DNA of 64,000 nucleotides from Budorcas taxicolor (lineage: Eukaryota > Chordata > Mammalia > Artiodactyla > Bovidae): contig NW_026292661.1 of NCBI RefSeq assembly GCF_023091745.1, positions 248,001 through 312,000 on the forward strand, in the 5' to 3' direction. Position numbers and translations under genes: made by a program. Shown here one piece after another: positions 32,824-46,692 of the stretch. How positions within the stretch are numbered: the stretch's first letter is position 1; the number at the start of each line of letters is the position of its first letter. The notes under the pieces were generated by a model. That model was not told the DNA's origin. It ran no database searches and worked only from the letters and a program-made list of their open reading frames with translations.

Positions 32824-35800
32824 TTGAGATGCGACGGGAACGCCGGGAACTCTTTCCCGACGAAGCAGGGAAAGGATCCCTCATCTCGAGCTACGAGGCG
32901 GAAACGGGGCTCCTCTGGATGTGCGCGGGACCCTCGTGATTCCTCTCGAGTGGAGACGGGTATGTCGGGGAACTTCTTGATTTGCACCAAGGGTGGGAAG
33001 GACCCTTTCAAAGTTCCAGAGGGGAGGTGTGATCAGCCTCGAGATGCCTCAGCGGAAATGGGCCTCATCTCGCCTGGAGGGGAGAACCTCCTGGATTTTC
33101 TCGAGTTGCGGCAGGTCTTCTGGAGTTACGACGGGGACCTCAGGGACCCGCTCTGGTGGCCTCAGGAAAGGCCAGTCCCCATGCGAGTTGCTAGGGGACT
33201 TCTCGGGATTCCTCTCCCGTCCATGCCGGGGCCTCAGTCCTTGTGTGGAGTCGGGGCCGGAACCTGAGGATTCCTCTCCAGTCTTGCCATGGATCTTGGG
33301 GTGCTTCTGAGTCTCCCCAGGGGAGTCAGGCCTCGTCTCGAGTGGGGGCATGCACGTGCGCTTTCCTCCCGAGCTGCAGCAGTAGTGTCACGCTTCCTGT
33401 CACGTGGATCAAGGGATCTGTGGCTTTCCCTCGAGGCTGTCCCTCGAGGCTTTCCCACGAGGATTTCCCACAGGGCTGTGCCACGTGCCACCTTGGTGTG
33501 AGTCGATCCTCGGCGTGAAAGACGAGCCGGTGAAGGGAAAAGAGGTTCCTCTGGAATGGACTGAGACATCTGGGGGACTCTTGGAATGGTGACACGACCC
33601 TGGAATTCCTCTCGCCGTTCCTGTTGAGAGGGCCTCCTCTTGAGATGCGACGGGAACGCCGGGAACTCTTTCCCGACGAAGCAGGGAAAGGATCCCTCAT
33701 CTCGAGCTACGAGGCGGAAACGGGGCTCCTCTGGATGTGGGCGGGACCCTCGTGATTGCTCTCGAGTGGAGACGGGTATGTCGGGGAACTTCTTGATTTG
33801 CACCAAGGGTGGGAAGGACCCTTTCAAAGTTCCAGAGGGGAGGTGTGATCAGCCTCGAGATGCCTCAGCGGAAATGGGCCTCATCTCGCCTGGAGGGGAG
33901 AACCTCCTGGATTTTCTCGAGTTGCGGCAGGTCTTCTCGAGTTACGACGGGGACCTCAGGGACCCGCTCTGGTGGCCTCAGGAAAGGCCAGTCCCCATGC
34001 GAGTTGCTAGGGGACTTCCCAGGATTCCTCTCCCGTCCATGCCGGGGCCTCAGTCCTTGTGTGGAGTCGGGGCCGGAACCTGAGGATTCCTCTCCAGTGT
34101 TGCCATGGATCTTGGGGTGCTTCTGAGTCTCCCCAGGGGAGTCAGGCCTCGTCTCGAGTGGGGGCATGCACGTGCACTTTCCTCCCGAGCTGCAGCAGTA
34201 GGGTCACGCTTCCTGTCACGTGGATCAAGGGATCTGTGGCTTTCCCTCGAGGCTGTTCCTCGAGGCTTTCCCACGAGGCTTTCCCACAGGGCTGTGCCAC
34301 GTGCCACCTTCGTGTGAGTCGATCCTCGGCGTGAAAGACGAGCCGGTGAAGGGAAAAGAGGTTCCTCTGGAATGGACTGAGACATCTGGGGGACTCTTGG
34401 AATGGTGGCACGACCCTGGAGTTCCTCTCGCCGTTCCTGTTGAGAGGGCCTCCTCTTGAGATGTGACGGGAACGCCGGGAACTCTTTCCCGACGAAGCAG
34501 GGAAAGGATCCCTCATCTCGAGCTACGAGGCGGAAACGGGGCTCCTCTGGATGTGGGCGGCTCCCTCGTGATTCCTCTCCAGTGGAGACGGCTATGTCGG
34601 GGAACTTCTTGATTTGCACCAAGGGTGTGAAGGAGCCTTTCGAAGTTCCAGAGGTGAGATGTGATCAGCCTCAAGACGCCTCAGCGGAAATGGGCCTCAT
34701 CTCGCCTGGAGGGGAGAACCTCCTGGATTTTCTCGAGTTGCGGCAGGTCTTCTCGAGTTACGACGGGGAAATCAGGGACCCGCTCTGGTGGCCTCAGGAA
34801 AGGCCAGTCCCCATGCGAGTTGCTAGGGGACCTCTCGGGATTCCTCTCCCGTCCATGCCGGGGCCTCAGTCCTTGTGTGGAGCCGGGTCCGGAACCTGAG
34901 GATTCCTCTCCAGTGTTGCCATGGATCTTGGGGTGCTTCTGAGTCTCCCCAGGGGAGTCAGGCCTCGTCTCGAGTGGGGGCATGCACGTGCGCTTTCCTC
35001 CCGAGCTGCAGCAGTAGTGTCACGCTTCCTGTCACGTGGATCAAGGGATCTGTGGCTTTCCCTCGAGGCTGTCCCTCGAGGCTTTCCCACGAGGATTTCC
35101 CACAGGGCTGTGCCACGTGCCACCTTGGTGTGAGTCGATCCTCGGCGTGAAAGACGAGCCGGTGAAGGGAAAAGAGGTTCCTCTGGAATGGACTGAGACA
35201 TCTGGGGGACTCTTGGAATGGTGACACGACCCTGGAATTCCTCTCGCCGTTCCTGTTGAGAGGGCCTCCTCTTGAGATGCGACGGGAACGCCGGGAACTC
35301 TTTCCCGACGAAGCAGGGAAAGGATCCCTCATCTCGAGCTACGAGGCGGAAACGGGGCTCCTCTGGATGTGGGCGGGACCCTCGTGATTGCTCTCGAGTG
35401 GAGACGGGTATGTCGGGGAACTTCTTGATTTGCACCAAGGGTGGGAAGGACCCTTTCAAAGTTCCAGAGGGGAGGTGTGATCAGCCTCCAGATGCCTCAG
35501 CGGAAATGGGCCTCATCTCGCCTGGAGGGGAGAACCTCCTGGATTTTCTCGAGTTGCGGCAGGTCTTCTCGAGTTACGACGGGGACCTCAGGGACCCGCT
35601 CTGGTGGCCTCAGGAAAGGCCAGTCCCCATGCGAGTTGCTAGGGGACCTCTCGGGATTCCTCTCCCGTCCATGTCGGGGCCTCAGTCCTTGTGTGGAGTC
35701 GGGGCCGGAACCTGAGGATTCCTCTCCAGTGTTGCCATGGATCTTGGGGTGCTTCTGAGTCTCCCCAGGGGAGTCAGGCCTCGTCTCGAGTGGGGGTATG

Positions 35801-38800
35801 CACGTGCGCTTTCCTCCCGAGCTGCAGCAGTAGTGTCACGCTTCCTGACACGTGGATCAAGGGATCTGTGGCTTTCCCTCGAGGCTGTCCCTCGAGGCTT
35901 TCCCACGAGGCTTTCCCACAGGGCTGTGCCACGTGCCACCTTGGTGTGAGTCGATCCTCGGCGTGAAAGACGAGCCGGTGAAGGGAAAAGAGGTTCCTCT
36001 GGAATGGACTGAGACATCTGGGGGACTCTTGGAATGGTGGCACGACCCTGGAGTTCCTCTCGCCGTTCCTGTTGAGAGGGCCTCCTCTTGAGAGGCGACG
36101 GGAACGCCGGGAACTCTTTCCCGACGAAGCAGAAAAGGATCGCTCATCTCGAGCTACGAGGCGGAAACGGGGCTCCTCTGGATGTGGGCGGGTCCCTCCT
36201 GATTGCTCTCGAGTGGAGACGTCTCTGTCGGGGAACTTCTTGATTTGCACCAAGGGTGTGAAGGACCCTTTTGAAGTTCCAGAGGTGAGATGTGATCAGC
36301 CTCGAGACGCCTCAGCGGAAATGGGCCTCATCTCGCCTGGAGGGGAGAACCTCCTGGATTTTCTCGAGTTGCGGCAGGTCTTCTCGAGTTACGACGGGGA
36401 CCTCAGGGACCCGCTCTGGTGGCCTCAGGAAAGGCCAGTCCCCATGCGAGTTGCTAGGGGACCTCTCGGGATTCCTCTCCCGTCCATGCCGGGGCCTCAG
36501 TCCTTGTGTGGAGTCGGGGCCGGAACCTGAGGATTCCTCTCCAGTGTTGCCATGGATCTTGGGGTGCTTCTGAGTCTCCCCAGGGGAGTCAGGCCTCGTC
36601 TCGAGTGGGGGCATGCACGTGCGCTTTCCTCCCGAGCTGCAGCAGTAGGGTCACGCTTCCTGTCACGTGGATCAAGGGATCTGTGGCTTTCCCTCGAGGC
36701 TGTCCCTCGAGGCTTTCCCACGAGGATTTCCCACAGGGCTGTGCCACGTGCCACCTTGGTGTGAGTCGATCCTCGGCGTGAAAGACGAGCCGGTGAAGGG
36801 AAAAGAGGTTCCTCTGGAATGGACTGAGACATCTGGGGGACTCTTGGAATGGTGACACGACCCTGGAATTCCTCTCGCCGTTCCTGTTGAGAGGGCCTCC
36901 TCTTGAGATGCGACGGGAACGCCGGGAACTCTTTCCCGACGAAGCAGGGAAAGGATCCCTCATCTCGAGCTACGAGGCGGAAACGGGGCTCCTCTGGATG
37001 TGGGCGGGACCCTCGTGATTGCTCTCGAGTGGAGACAGGTATGTCGGGGAACTTCTTGATTTGCACCAAGGGTGTGAAGGACCCTTTCAAAGTTCCAGAG
37101 GGGAGGTGTGATCAGCCTCGAGATGCCTCAGCGGAAATGGGCCTCATCTCGCCTGGAGGGGAGAACCTCCTGGATTTTCTCGACTTGCGGCAGGTCTTCT
37201 CGAGTTACGACGGGGACCTCAGGGACCCGCTCTGGTGGCCTCAGGAAAGGCCAGTCCCCATGCGAGTTGCTAGGGGACCTCTCGGGATTCCTCTCCCGTC
37301 CATGCCGGGGCCTCAGTCCTTGTGTGGAGTCGGGGCCGGAAACTGAGGATTCCTCTCCAGTGTTGCCATGGATCTTGGGGTGCTTCTGAGTCTCCCCAGG
37401 GGAGTCAGGCCTCGTCTCGAGTGGGGGCATGCACGTGCGCTTTCCTCCCGAGCTGCAGCAGTAGTGTCACGCTTCCTGTCACGTGGATCAAGGTATCTGT
37501 GGCTTTCCCTCGAGGCTGTCCCTCGAGGCTTTCCCACGAGGCTTTCCCACAGGGCTGTGCCACGTGCCACCTTCGTGTGAGTCGATCCTCGGCATGAAAG
37601 ACGATCCGGTGAAGGGAAAAGAGGTTCCTCTGGAATGGACTGAGACATCTGGGGGACTCTTGGAATGGTGACACGACCCTGGAATTCCTCTCGCCGTTCC
37701 TGTTGAGAGGGCCTCCACTTGAGATGCGACGGGAACGCCGGGAACTCTTTCCCGACGAAGCAGGGAAAGGATCCCTCATCTCGAGCTACGAGGCGGAAAC
37801 GGGGCTCCTCTGGATGTGGGCGGGACCCTCGTGATTCCTCTCCAGTGGAGACGGGTATGTCGGGGAACTTCTTGATTTGCACCAAGGGTGGGAAGGACCC
37901 TTTCAAAGTTCCAGAGGGGAGGTGTGATCAGCCTCGAGATGCCTCAGCGGAAATGGGCCTCATCTCGCCTGGAGGGGAGAACCTCCTGGATTTTCTCGAG
38001 TTGCGGCAGGTCTTCTCGAGTTACGACGGGGACCTCAGGGACCCGCTCTGGTGGCCTCAGGAAAGGCCAGTCCCCATGCGAGTTGCTAGGGGACTTCCCA
38101 GGATTCCTCTCCCGTCCATGCCGGGGCCTCAGTCCTTGTGTGGAGTCGGGGCCGGAACCTGAGGATTCCTCTCCAGTGTTGCCATGGATCTTGGGGTGCT
38201 TCTGAGTCTCCCCAGGGGAGTCAGGCCTCGTCTCGAGTGGGGGCATGCACGTGCACTTTCTTCCCGAGCTGCAGCAGTAGGGTCACGCTTCCTGTCACGT
38301 GGATCAAGGGATCTGTGGCTTTCCCTCGAGGCTGTTCCTCGAGGCTTTCCCACGAGGCTTTCCCACAGGGCTGTGCCACGTGCCACCTTCGTGTGAGTCG
38401 ATCCTCGGCGTGAAAGACGAGCCGGTGAAGGGAAAAGAGGTTCCTCTGGAATGGACTGAGACATCTGGGGGACTCTTGGAATGGTGGCACGACCCTGGAG
38501 TTCCTCTCGCCGTTCCTGTTGAGAGGGCCTCCTCTTGAGATGTGACGGGAACGCCGGGAACTCTTTCCCGACGAAGCAGGGAAAGGATCCCTCATCTCGA
38601 GCTACGAGGCGGAAACGGGGCTCCTCTGGATGTGCGCGGGACCCTCGTGATTCCTCTCGAGTGGAGACGGGTATGTCGGGGAACTTCTTGATTTGCACCA
38701 AGGGTGGGAAGGACCCTTTCAAAGTTCCAGAGGGGAGGTGTGATCAGCCTCGAGATGCCTCAGCGGAAATGGGCCTCATCTCGCCTGGAGGGGAGAACCT

Positions 38801-41800
38801 CCTGGATTTTCTCGAGTTGCGGCAGGTCTTCTGGAGTTACGACGGGGACCTCAGGGACCCTCTCTGGTGGCCTCAGGAAAGGCCAGTCCCCATGCGAGTT
38901 GCTAGGGGACTTCTCGGGATTCCTCTCCCGTCCATGCCGGGGCCTCAGTCCTTGTGTGGAGTCGGGGCCGGAACCTGAGGATTCCTCTCCAGTGTTGCCA
39001 TGGATCTTGGGGTGCTTCTGAGTCTCCCCAGGGGAGTCAGGCCTCGTCTCGAGTGGGGGTATGCACGTGCGCTTTCCTCCCGAGCTGCAGCAGTAGTGTC
39101 ACGCTTCCTGTCACGTGGATCAAGGTATCTGTGGCTTTCCCTCGAGGCTGTCCCTCGAGGCTTTCCCACGAGGCTTTCCCACAGGGCTGTGCCACGTGCC
39201 ACCTTCGTGTGAGTCGATCCTCGGCGTGAAAGACGAGCCGGTGAAGGGAAAAGAGGTTCCTCTGGAATGGACTGAGACATCTGGGGGACTCTTGGAATGG
39301 TGGCACGACCCTGGAGTTCCTCTCGCCGTTCCTGTTGAGAGGGCCTCCTCTTGAGATGCGACGGGAACGCCGGGAACTCTTTCCCGACGAAGCAGGGAAA
39401 GGATCCCTCATCTCGAGCTACGAGGCGGAAACGGGGCTCCTCTGGATGTGGGCGGGTCCCTCGTGATTCCTCTCCAGTGGAGACGGCTATGTCGGGGAAC
39501 TTCTTGATTTGCACCAAGGGTGTGAAGGAGCCTTTCGAAGTTCCAGAGGTGAGATGTGATCAGCCTCGAGACGCCTCAGCGGAAATGGGCCTCATCTCGC
39601 CTGGAGGGGAGAACCTCCTGGATTTTCTCGAGTTGCGGCAGGTCTTCTGGAGTTACGACGGGGACATCAGGGACCCGCTCTGGTGGCCTCAGGAAAGGCC
39701 AGTCCCCATGCGAGTTGCTAGGGGACCACTCGGGATTCCTCTCCCGTCCATGCCGGGGCCTCAGTCCTTGTGTGGAGTCGGGGCCGGAACCTGAGGATTC
39801 CTCTCCAGTGTTGCCATGGATCTTGGGGTGCTTCTGAGTCTCCCCAGGGGAGTCAGGCCTCGTCTCGAGTGGGGGCATGCACGTGCGCTTTCCTCCCGAG
39901 CTGCAGCAGTAGTGTCACGCTTCCTGTCACGTGGATCAAGGGATCTGTGGCTTTCCCTCGAGGCTGTCCCTCGAGGCTTTCCCACGAGGATTTCCCACAG
40001 GGCTGTGCCACGTGCCACCTTGGTGTGAGTCGATCCTCGGCGTGAAAGACGAGCCGGTGAAGGGAAAAGAGGTTCCTCTGGAATGGACTGAGACATCTGG
40101 GGGACTCTTGGAATGGTGACACGACCCTGGAATTCCTCTCGCCGTTCCTGTTGAGAGGGCCTCCTCTTGAGATGCGACGGGAACGCCGGGAACTCTTTCC
40201 CGACGAAGCAGGGAAAGGATCCCTCATCTCGAGCTACGAGGCGGAAACGGGGCTCCTCTGGATGTGGGCGGGACCCTCGTGATTGCTCTCGAGTGGAGAC
40301 GGGTATGTCGGGGAACTTCTTGATTTGCACCAAGGGTGGGAAGGACCCTTTCAAAGTTCCAGAGGGGAGGTGTGATCAGCCTCGAGATGCCTCAGCGGAA
40401 ATGGGCCTCATCTCGCCTGGAGGGGAGAACCTCCTGGATTTCCTCGAGTTGCGGCAGGTCTTCTGGAGTTACGACGGGGACCTCAGGGACCCGCTCTGGT
40501 GGCCTCAGGAAAGGCCAGTCCCCATGCGAGTTGCTAGGGGACTTCCCAGGATTCCTCTCCCGTCCATGCCGGGGCCTCAGTCCTTGTGTGGAGTCGGGGC
40601 CGGAACCTGAGGATTCCTCTCCAGTGTTGCCATGGATCTTGGGGTGCTTCTGAGTCTCCCCAGGGGAGTCAGGCCTCGTCTCGAGTGGGGGCATGCACGT
40701 GCACTTTCCTCCCGAGCTGCAGCAGTAGGGTCACGCTTCCTGTCACGTGGATCAAGGGATCTGTGGCTTTCCCTCGAGGCTGTTCCTCGAGGCTTTCCCA
40801 CGAGGCTTTCCCACAGGGCTGTGCCACGTGCCACCTTCGTGTGAGTCGATGCTCGGCGTGAAAGACGAGCCGGTGAAGGGAAAAGAGGTTCCTCTGGAAT
40901 GGACTGAGACATCTGGGGGACTCTTGGAATGGTGGCACGACCCTGGAGTTCCTCTCGCCGTTCCTGTTGAGAGGGCCTCCTCTTGAGATGTGACGGGAAC
41001 GCCGGGAACTCTTTCCCGACGAAGCAGGGAAAGGATCCCTCATCTCGAGCTACGAGGCGGAAGCGGGGCTCCTCTGGATGTGGGCGGCTCCCTCGTGATT
41101 CCTCTCCAGTGGAGACGGCTATGTCGGGGAACTTCTTGATTTGCACCAAGGGTGTGAAGGAGCCTTTCGAAGTTCCAGAGGTGAGATGTGATCAGCCTCG
41201 AGACGCCTCAGCGGAAATGGGCCTCATCTCGCCTGGAGGGGAGAACCTCCTGGATTTTCTCGAGTTGCGGCAGGTCTTCTCGAGTTACGACGGGGAAATC
41301 AGGGACCCGCTCTGGTGGCCTCAGGAAAGGCCAGTCCCCATGCGAGTTGCTAGGGGACCTCTCGGGATTCCTCTCCCGTCCATGCCGGGGCCTCAGTCCT
41401 TGTGTGGAGCCGGGTCCGGAACCTGAGGATTCCTCTCCAGTGTTGCCATGGATCTTGGGATGCTTCTGAGTCTCCCCAGGGGAGTCAGGCCTCGTCTCGA
41501 GTGGGGGCATGCACGTGCGCTTTCCTCCCGAGCTGCAGCAGTAGTGTCACGCTTCCTGTCACGTGGATCAAGGGATCTGTGGCTTTCCCTCGAGGCTGTC
41601 CCTCGAGGCTTTCCCACGAGGCTTTCCCACAGGGCTGTGCCACGTGCCACCTTGGTGTGAGTCGATCCTCGGCGTGAAAGACGAGCCGGTGAAGGGAAAA
41701 GAGGTTCCTCTGGAATGGACTGAGACATCTGGGGGACTCTTGGAATGGTGACACGACCCTGGAATTCCTCTCGCCGTTCCTGTTGAGAGGGCCTCCTCTT

Positions 41801-42614
41801 GAGATGCGACGGGAACGCCGGGAACTCTTTCCCGACGAAGCAGGGAAAGGATCCCTCATCTCGAGCTACGAGGCGGAAACGGGGCTCCTCTGGATGTGGG
41901 CGGGACCCTCGTGATTGCTCTCGAGTGGAGACGGGTATGTCGGGGAACTTCTTGATTTGCACCAAGGGTGGGAAGGACCCTTTCAAAGTTCCAGAGGGGA
42001 GGTGTGATCAGCCTCGAGACGCCTCAGCGGAAATGGGCCTCATCTCGCCTGGAGGGGAGAACCTCCTGGATTTTCTCGAGTTGCGGCAGGTCTTCTCGAG
42101 TTACGACGGGGACCTCAGGGACCCGCTCTGGTGGCCTCAGGAAAGGCCAGTCCCCATGCGAGTTGCTAGGGGACCTCTCGGGATTCCTCTCCCGTCCATG
42201 CCGGGGCCTCAGTCCTTGTGTGGAGTCGGGGCCGGAACCTGAGGATTCCTCTCCAGTGTTGCCATGGATCTTGGGGTGCTTCTGAGTCTCCCCAGGGGAG
42301 TCAGGCCTCGTCTCGAGTGGGGGTATGCACGTGCGCTTTCCTCCCGAGCTGCAGCAGTAGTGTCACGCTTCCTGACACGTGGATCAAGGGATCTGTGGCT
42401 TTCCCTCGAGGCTGTCCCTCGAGGCTTTCCCACGAGGCTTTCCCACAGGGCTGTGCCACGTGCCACCTTGGTGTGAGTCGATCCTCGGCGTGAAAGACGA
42501 GCCGGTGAAGGGAAAAGAGGTTCCTCTGGAATGGACTGAGACATCAGGGGGACTCTTGGAATGGTGGCACGACCCTGGAGTTCCTCTCGCCGTTCCTGTT
42601 GAGAGGGCCTCCTC
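32824..42614. repeat. Scrambled zone of C, i, g, e, f and h monomers (12 units)
   Basis: Starts and types: 32824 C; 33640 i; 34456 g with a non-g tail; 35272 e-like; 36088 f, full length except for 1 bp lost near 36132; 36903 e; 37719 i; 38535 chimera of a g start (GAGATGTGACG) and a C body; 39351 h; 40167 i; 40983 g; 41799 e-like. No single period runs through the zone, but two adjacencies persist: i is followed by a g start with GTGCACTTTC at the junction (34173, 38252, 40699), and e-like is followed by f. This looks like a formerly regular HOR reshuffled by unequal exchange. Confidence 0.65.
36132..36137. other. 1-bp loss in an f monomer
   Basis: The usual GAAGCAGGGAAAGG reads GAAGCAGAAAAGG, shortening this unit to 815 bp. 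The same unit starts GAGAGGCGACGG instead of GAGATGCGACGG. Both changes are private to this copy. Confidence 0.8.
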
Positions 42615-45600
42615 TTGAGATGCGACGGGAACGCCGGGAACTCTTTCCCGAAGAAGCAGGGAAAGGATCGCTCATCTCGAGCTACGAGGCGGAAACGGGG
42701 CTCCTCTGGATGTGGGCGGGTCCCTCGTGATTGCTCTCGAGTGGAGACGGCTCTGTCGGGGAACTTCTTGATTTGCACCAAGGGTGTGAAGGAGCCTTTC
42801 GAAGTTCCAGAGGTGAGATGTGATCAGCCTCGAGACGCCTCAGCGGAAATGGGCCTCATCTCGCCTGGAGGGGAGAACCTCCTGGATTTTCTCGAGTTGC
42901 GGCAGGTCTTCTCGAGTTACGACGGGGACCTCAGGGACCCGCTCTGGTGGCCTCAGGAAAGGCCAGTCCCCATGCGAGTTGCTAGGGGACCTCTCGGGAT
43001 TCCTCTCCCGTCCATGCCGGGGCCTCAGTCCTTGTGTGGAGTCGGGGCCGGAACCTGAGGATTCCTCTCCAGTGTTGCCATGGATCTTGGGGTGCTTCTG
43101 AGTCTCCCCAGGGGAGTCAGGCCTCGTCTCGAGTGGGGGCATGCACGTGCGCTTTCCTCCCGAGCTGCAGCAGTAGCGTCACGCTTCCTGTCACGTGGAT
43201 CAAGGGATCTGTGGCTTTCCCTCGAGGCTGTCCCTCGAGGCTTTCCCACGAGGATTTCCCACAGGGCTGTGCCACGTGCCACCTTGGTGTGAGTCGATCC
43301 TCGGCGTGAAAGACGAGCCGGTGAAGGGAGAAGAGGTTCCTCTGGAATGGACTGAGACATCTGGGGGACTCTTGGAATGGTGACACGACCCTGGAATTCC
43401 TCTCGCCGTTCCTGTTGAGAGGGCCTCCTCTTGAGATGCGACGGGAACGCCGGGAACTCTTTCCCGACGAAGCAGGGAAAGGATCCCTCATCTCGAGCTA
43501 CGAGGCGGAAACGGGGCTCCTCTGGATGTGGGCGGGACCCTCGTGATTGCTCTCGAGTGGAGACGGGTATGTCGGGGAACTTCTTGATTTGCACCAAGGG
43601 TGGGAAGGACCCTTTCAAAGTTCCAGAGGGGAGGTGTGATCAGCCTCGAGATGCCTCAGCGGAAATGGGCCTCATCTCGCCTGGAGGGGAGAACCTCCTG
43701 GATTTTCTCGAGTTGCGGCAGGTCTTCTCGAGTTACGACGGGGACCTCAGGGACCCGCTCTGGTGGCCTCAGGAAAGGCCAGTCCCCATGCGAGTTGCTA
43801 GGGGACCTCTCGGGATTCCTCTCCCGTCCATGCCGGGGCCTCAGTCCTTGTGTGGAGTCGGGGCCGGAACCTGAGGATTCCTCTCCAGTGTTGCAATGGA
43901 TCTTGGGGTGCTTCTGAGTCTCCCCAGGGGAGTCAGGCCTCGTCTCGAGTGGGGGTATGCACGTGCGCTTTCCTCCCGAGCTGCAGCAGTAGTGTCACGC
44001 TTCCTGACACGTGGATCAAGGGATCTGTGGCTTTCCCTCGAGGCTGTCCCTCGAGGCTTTCCCACGAGGCTTTCCCACAGGGCTGTGCCACGTGCCACCT
44101 TGGTGTGAGTCGATCCTCGGCGTGAAAGACGAGCCGGTGAAGGGAAAAGAGGTTCCTCTGGAATGGACTGAGACATCAGGGGGACTCTTGGAATGGTGGC
44201 ACGACCCTGGAGTTCCTCTCGCCGTTCCTGTTGAGAGGGCCTCCTCTTGAGATGCGACGGGAACGCCGGGAAATCTTTCCCGAAGAAGCAGGGAAAGGAT
44301 CGCTCATCTCGAGCTACGAGGCGGAAACGGGGCTCCTCTGGATGTGGGCGGGTCCCTCGTGATTGCTCTCGAGTGGAGACGGCTCTGTCGGGGAACTTCT
44401 TGATTTGCACCAAGGGTGTGAAGGAGCCTTTCGAAGTTCCAGAGGTGAGATGTGATCAGCCTCGAGACGCCTCAGCGGAAATGGGCCTCATCTCGCCTGG
44501 AGGGGAGAACCTCCTGGATTTTCTCGAGTTGCGGCAGGTCTTCTCGAGTTACGACGGGGACCTCAGGGACCCGCTCTGGTGGCCTCAGGAAAGCCAGTCC
44601 CCATGCGAGTTGCTAGGGGACCTCTCGGGATTCCTCTCCCGTCCATGCCGGGGCCTCAGTCCTTGTGTGGAGTCGGGGCCGGAACCTGAGGATTCCTCTC
44701 CAGTGTTGCCATGGATCTTGGGGTGCTTCTGAGTCTCCCCAGGGGAGTCAGGCCTCGTCTCGAGTGGGGGCATGCACGTGCGCTTTCCTCCCGAGCTGCA
44801 GCAGTAGCGTCACGCTTCCTGTCACGTGGATCAAGGGATCTGTGGCTTTCCCTCGAGGCTGTCCCTCGAGGCTTTCCCACGAGGATTTCCCACAGGGCTG
44901 TGCCACGTGCCACCTTGGTGTGAGTCGATCCTCGGCGTGAAAGACGAGCCGGTGAAGGGAGAAGAGGTTCCTCTGGAATGGACTGAGACATCTGGGGGAC
45001 TCTTGGAATGGTGACACGACCCTGGAATTCCTCTCGCCGTTCCTGTTGAGAGGGCCTCCTCTTGAGATGCGACGGGAACGCCGGGAACTCTTTCCCGACG
45101 AAGCAGGGAAAGGATCCCTCATCTCGAGCTACGAGGCGGAAACGGGGCTCCTCTGGATGTGGGCGGGACCCTCGTGATTCCTCTCGAGTGGAGACGGGTA
45201 TGTCGGGGAACTTCTTGATTTGCACCAAGGGTGGGAAGGACCCTTTCAAAGTTCCAGAGGGGAGGTGTGATCAGCCTCGAGATGCCTCAGCGGAAATGGG
45301 CCTCATCTCGCCTGGAGGGGAGAACCTCCTGGATTTTCTCGAGTTGCGGCAGGTCTTCTCGAGTTACGACGGGGACCTCAGGGACCCGCTCTGGTGGCCT
45401 CAGGAAAGGCCAGTCCCCATGCGAGTTGCTAGGGGACCTCTCGGGATTCCTCTCCCGTCCATGCCGGGGCCTCAGTCCTTGTGTGGAGTCGGGGCCGGAA
45501 CCTGAGGATTCCTCTCCAGTGTTGCAATGGATCTTGGGGTGCTTCTGAGTCTCCCCAGGGGAGTCAGGCCTCGTCTCGAGTGGGGGTATGCACGTGCGCT

Positions 45601-46692
45601 TTCCTCCCGAGCTGCAGCAGTAGTGTCACGCTTCCTGTCACGTGGATCAAGGGATCTGTGGCTTTCCCTCGAGGCTGTCCCTCGAGGCTTTCCCACGAGG
45701 ATTTCCCACAGGGCTGTGCCACGTGCCACCTTGGTGTGAGTCGATCCTCGGCGTGAAAGACGAGCCGGTGAAGGGAAAAGAGGTTCCTCTGGAATGGACT
45801 GAGACATCAGGGGGACTCTTGGAATGGTGGCACGACCCTGGAGTTCCTCTCGCCGTTCCTGTTGAGAGGGCCTCCTCTTGAGATGCGACGGGAACGCCGG
45901 GAAATCTTTCCCGAAGAAGCAGGGAAAGGATCGCTCATCTCGAGCTACGAGGCGGAAACGGGGCTCCTCTGGATGTGGGCGGGTCCCTCGTGATTGCTCT
46001 CGAGTGGAGACGGCTCTGTCGGGGAACTTCTTGATTTGCACCAAGGGTGTGAAGGAGCCTTTCGAAGTTCCAGAGGTGAGATGTGATCAGCCTCGAGACG
46101 CCTCAGCGGAAATGGGCCTCATCTCGCCTGGAGGGGAGAACCTCCTGGATTTTCTCGAGTTGCGGCAGGTCTTCTCGAGTTACGACGGGGACCTCAGGGA
46201 CCCGCTCTGGTGGCCTCAGGAAAGCCAGTCCCCATGCGAGTTGCTAGGGGACCTCTCGGGATTCCTCTCCCGTCCATGCCGGGGCCTCAGTCCTTGTGTG
46301 GAGTCGGGGCCGGAACCTGAGGATTCCTCTCCAGTGTTGCCATGGATCTTGGGGTGCTTCTGAGTCTCCCCAGGGGAGTCAGGCCTCGTCTCGAGTGGGG
46401 GCATGCACGTGCGCTTTCCTCCCGAGCTGCAGCAGTAGTGTCACGCTTCCTGTCACGTGGATCAAGGGATCTGTGGCTTTCCCTCGAGGCTGTCCCTCGA
46501 GGCTTTCCCACGAGGCTTTCCCACAGGGCTGTGCCACGTGCCACCTTGGTGTGATTCGATCCTCGACGTGAAAGACGAGCCGGTGAAGGGAAAAGAGGTT
46601 CCTCTGGAATGGACTGAGGCATCTGGGGGACTCTTGGAATGGTGGCACGACCCTGGAGTTCCTCTCGCCGTTCCTGTTGAGAGGGCCTCCTC
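42615..46692. repeat. Dimeric HOR f-a, about 1631 bp, 2.5 copies
   Basis: Units start at 42615 (f), 43431 (a-like), 44247 (f), 45062 (a-like) and 45878 (f). The f units have CCCGAAGAAGCAGG, GGATCGCTC and GGCTCTGTCGGG and are full length, without the 26-bp deletion. The second and third f units share GGGAAATCTTTCC and a 1-bp loss (AGGAAAGCCAG, near 44593 and 46224), so they are the youngest pair. The 43431 and 45062 units share TAGCGTCACG and GGGAGAAGAGG just upstream. Confidence 0.75.
44593..44594. other. 1-bp loss shared by two f monomers
   Basis: CAGGAAAGGCCAG has become CAGGAAAGCCAG here and again at 46224, 1631 bp away. A shared deletion shows the two units descend from one recent dimer duplication. 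Confidence 0.85.
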
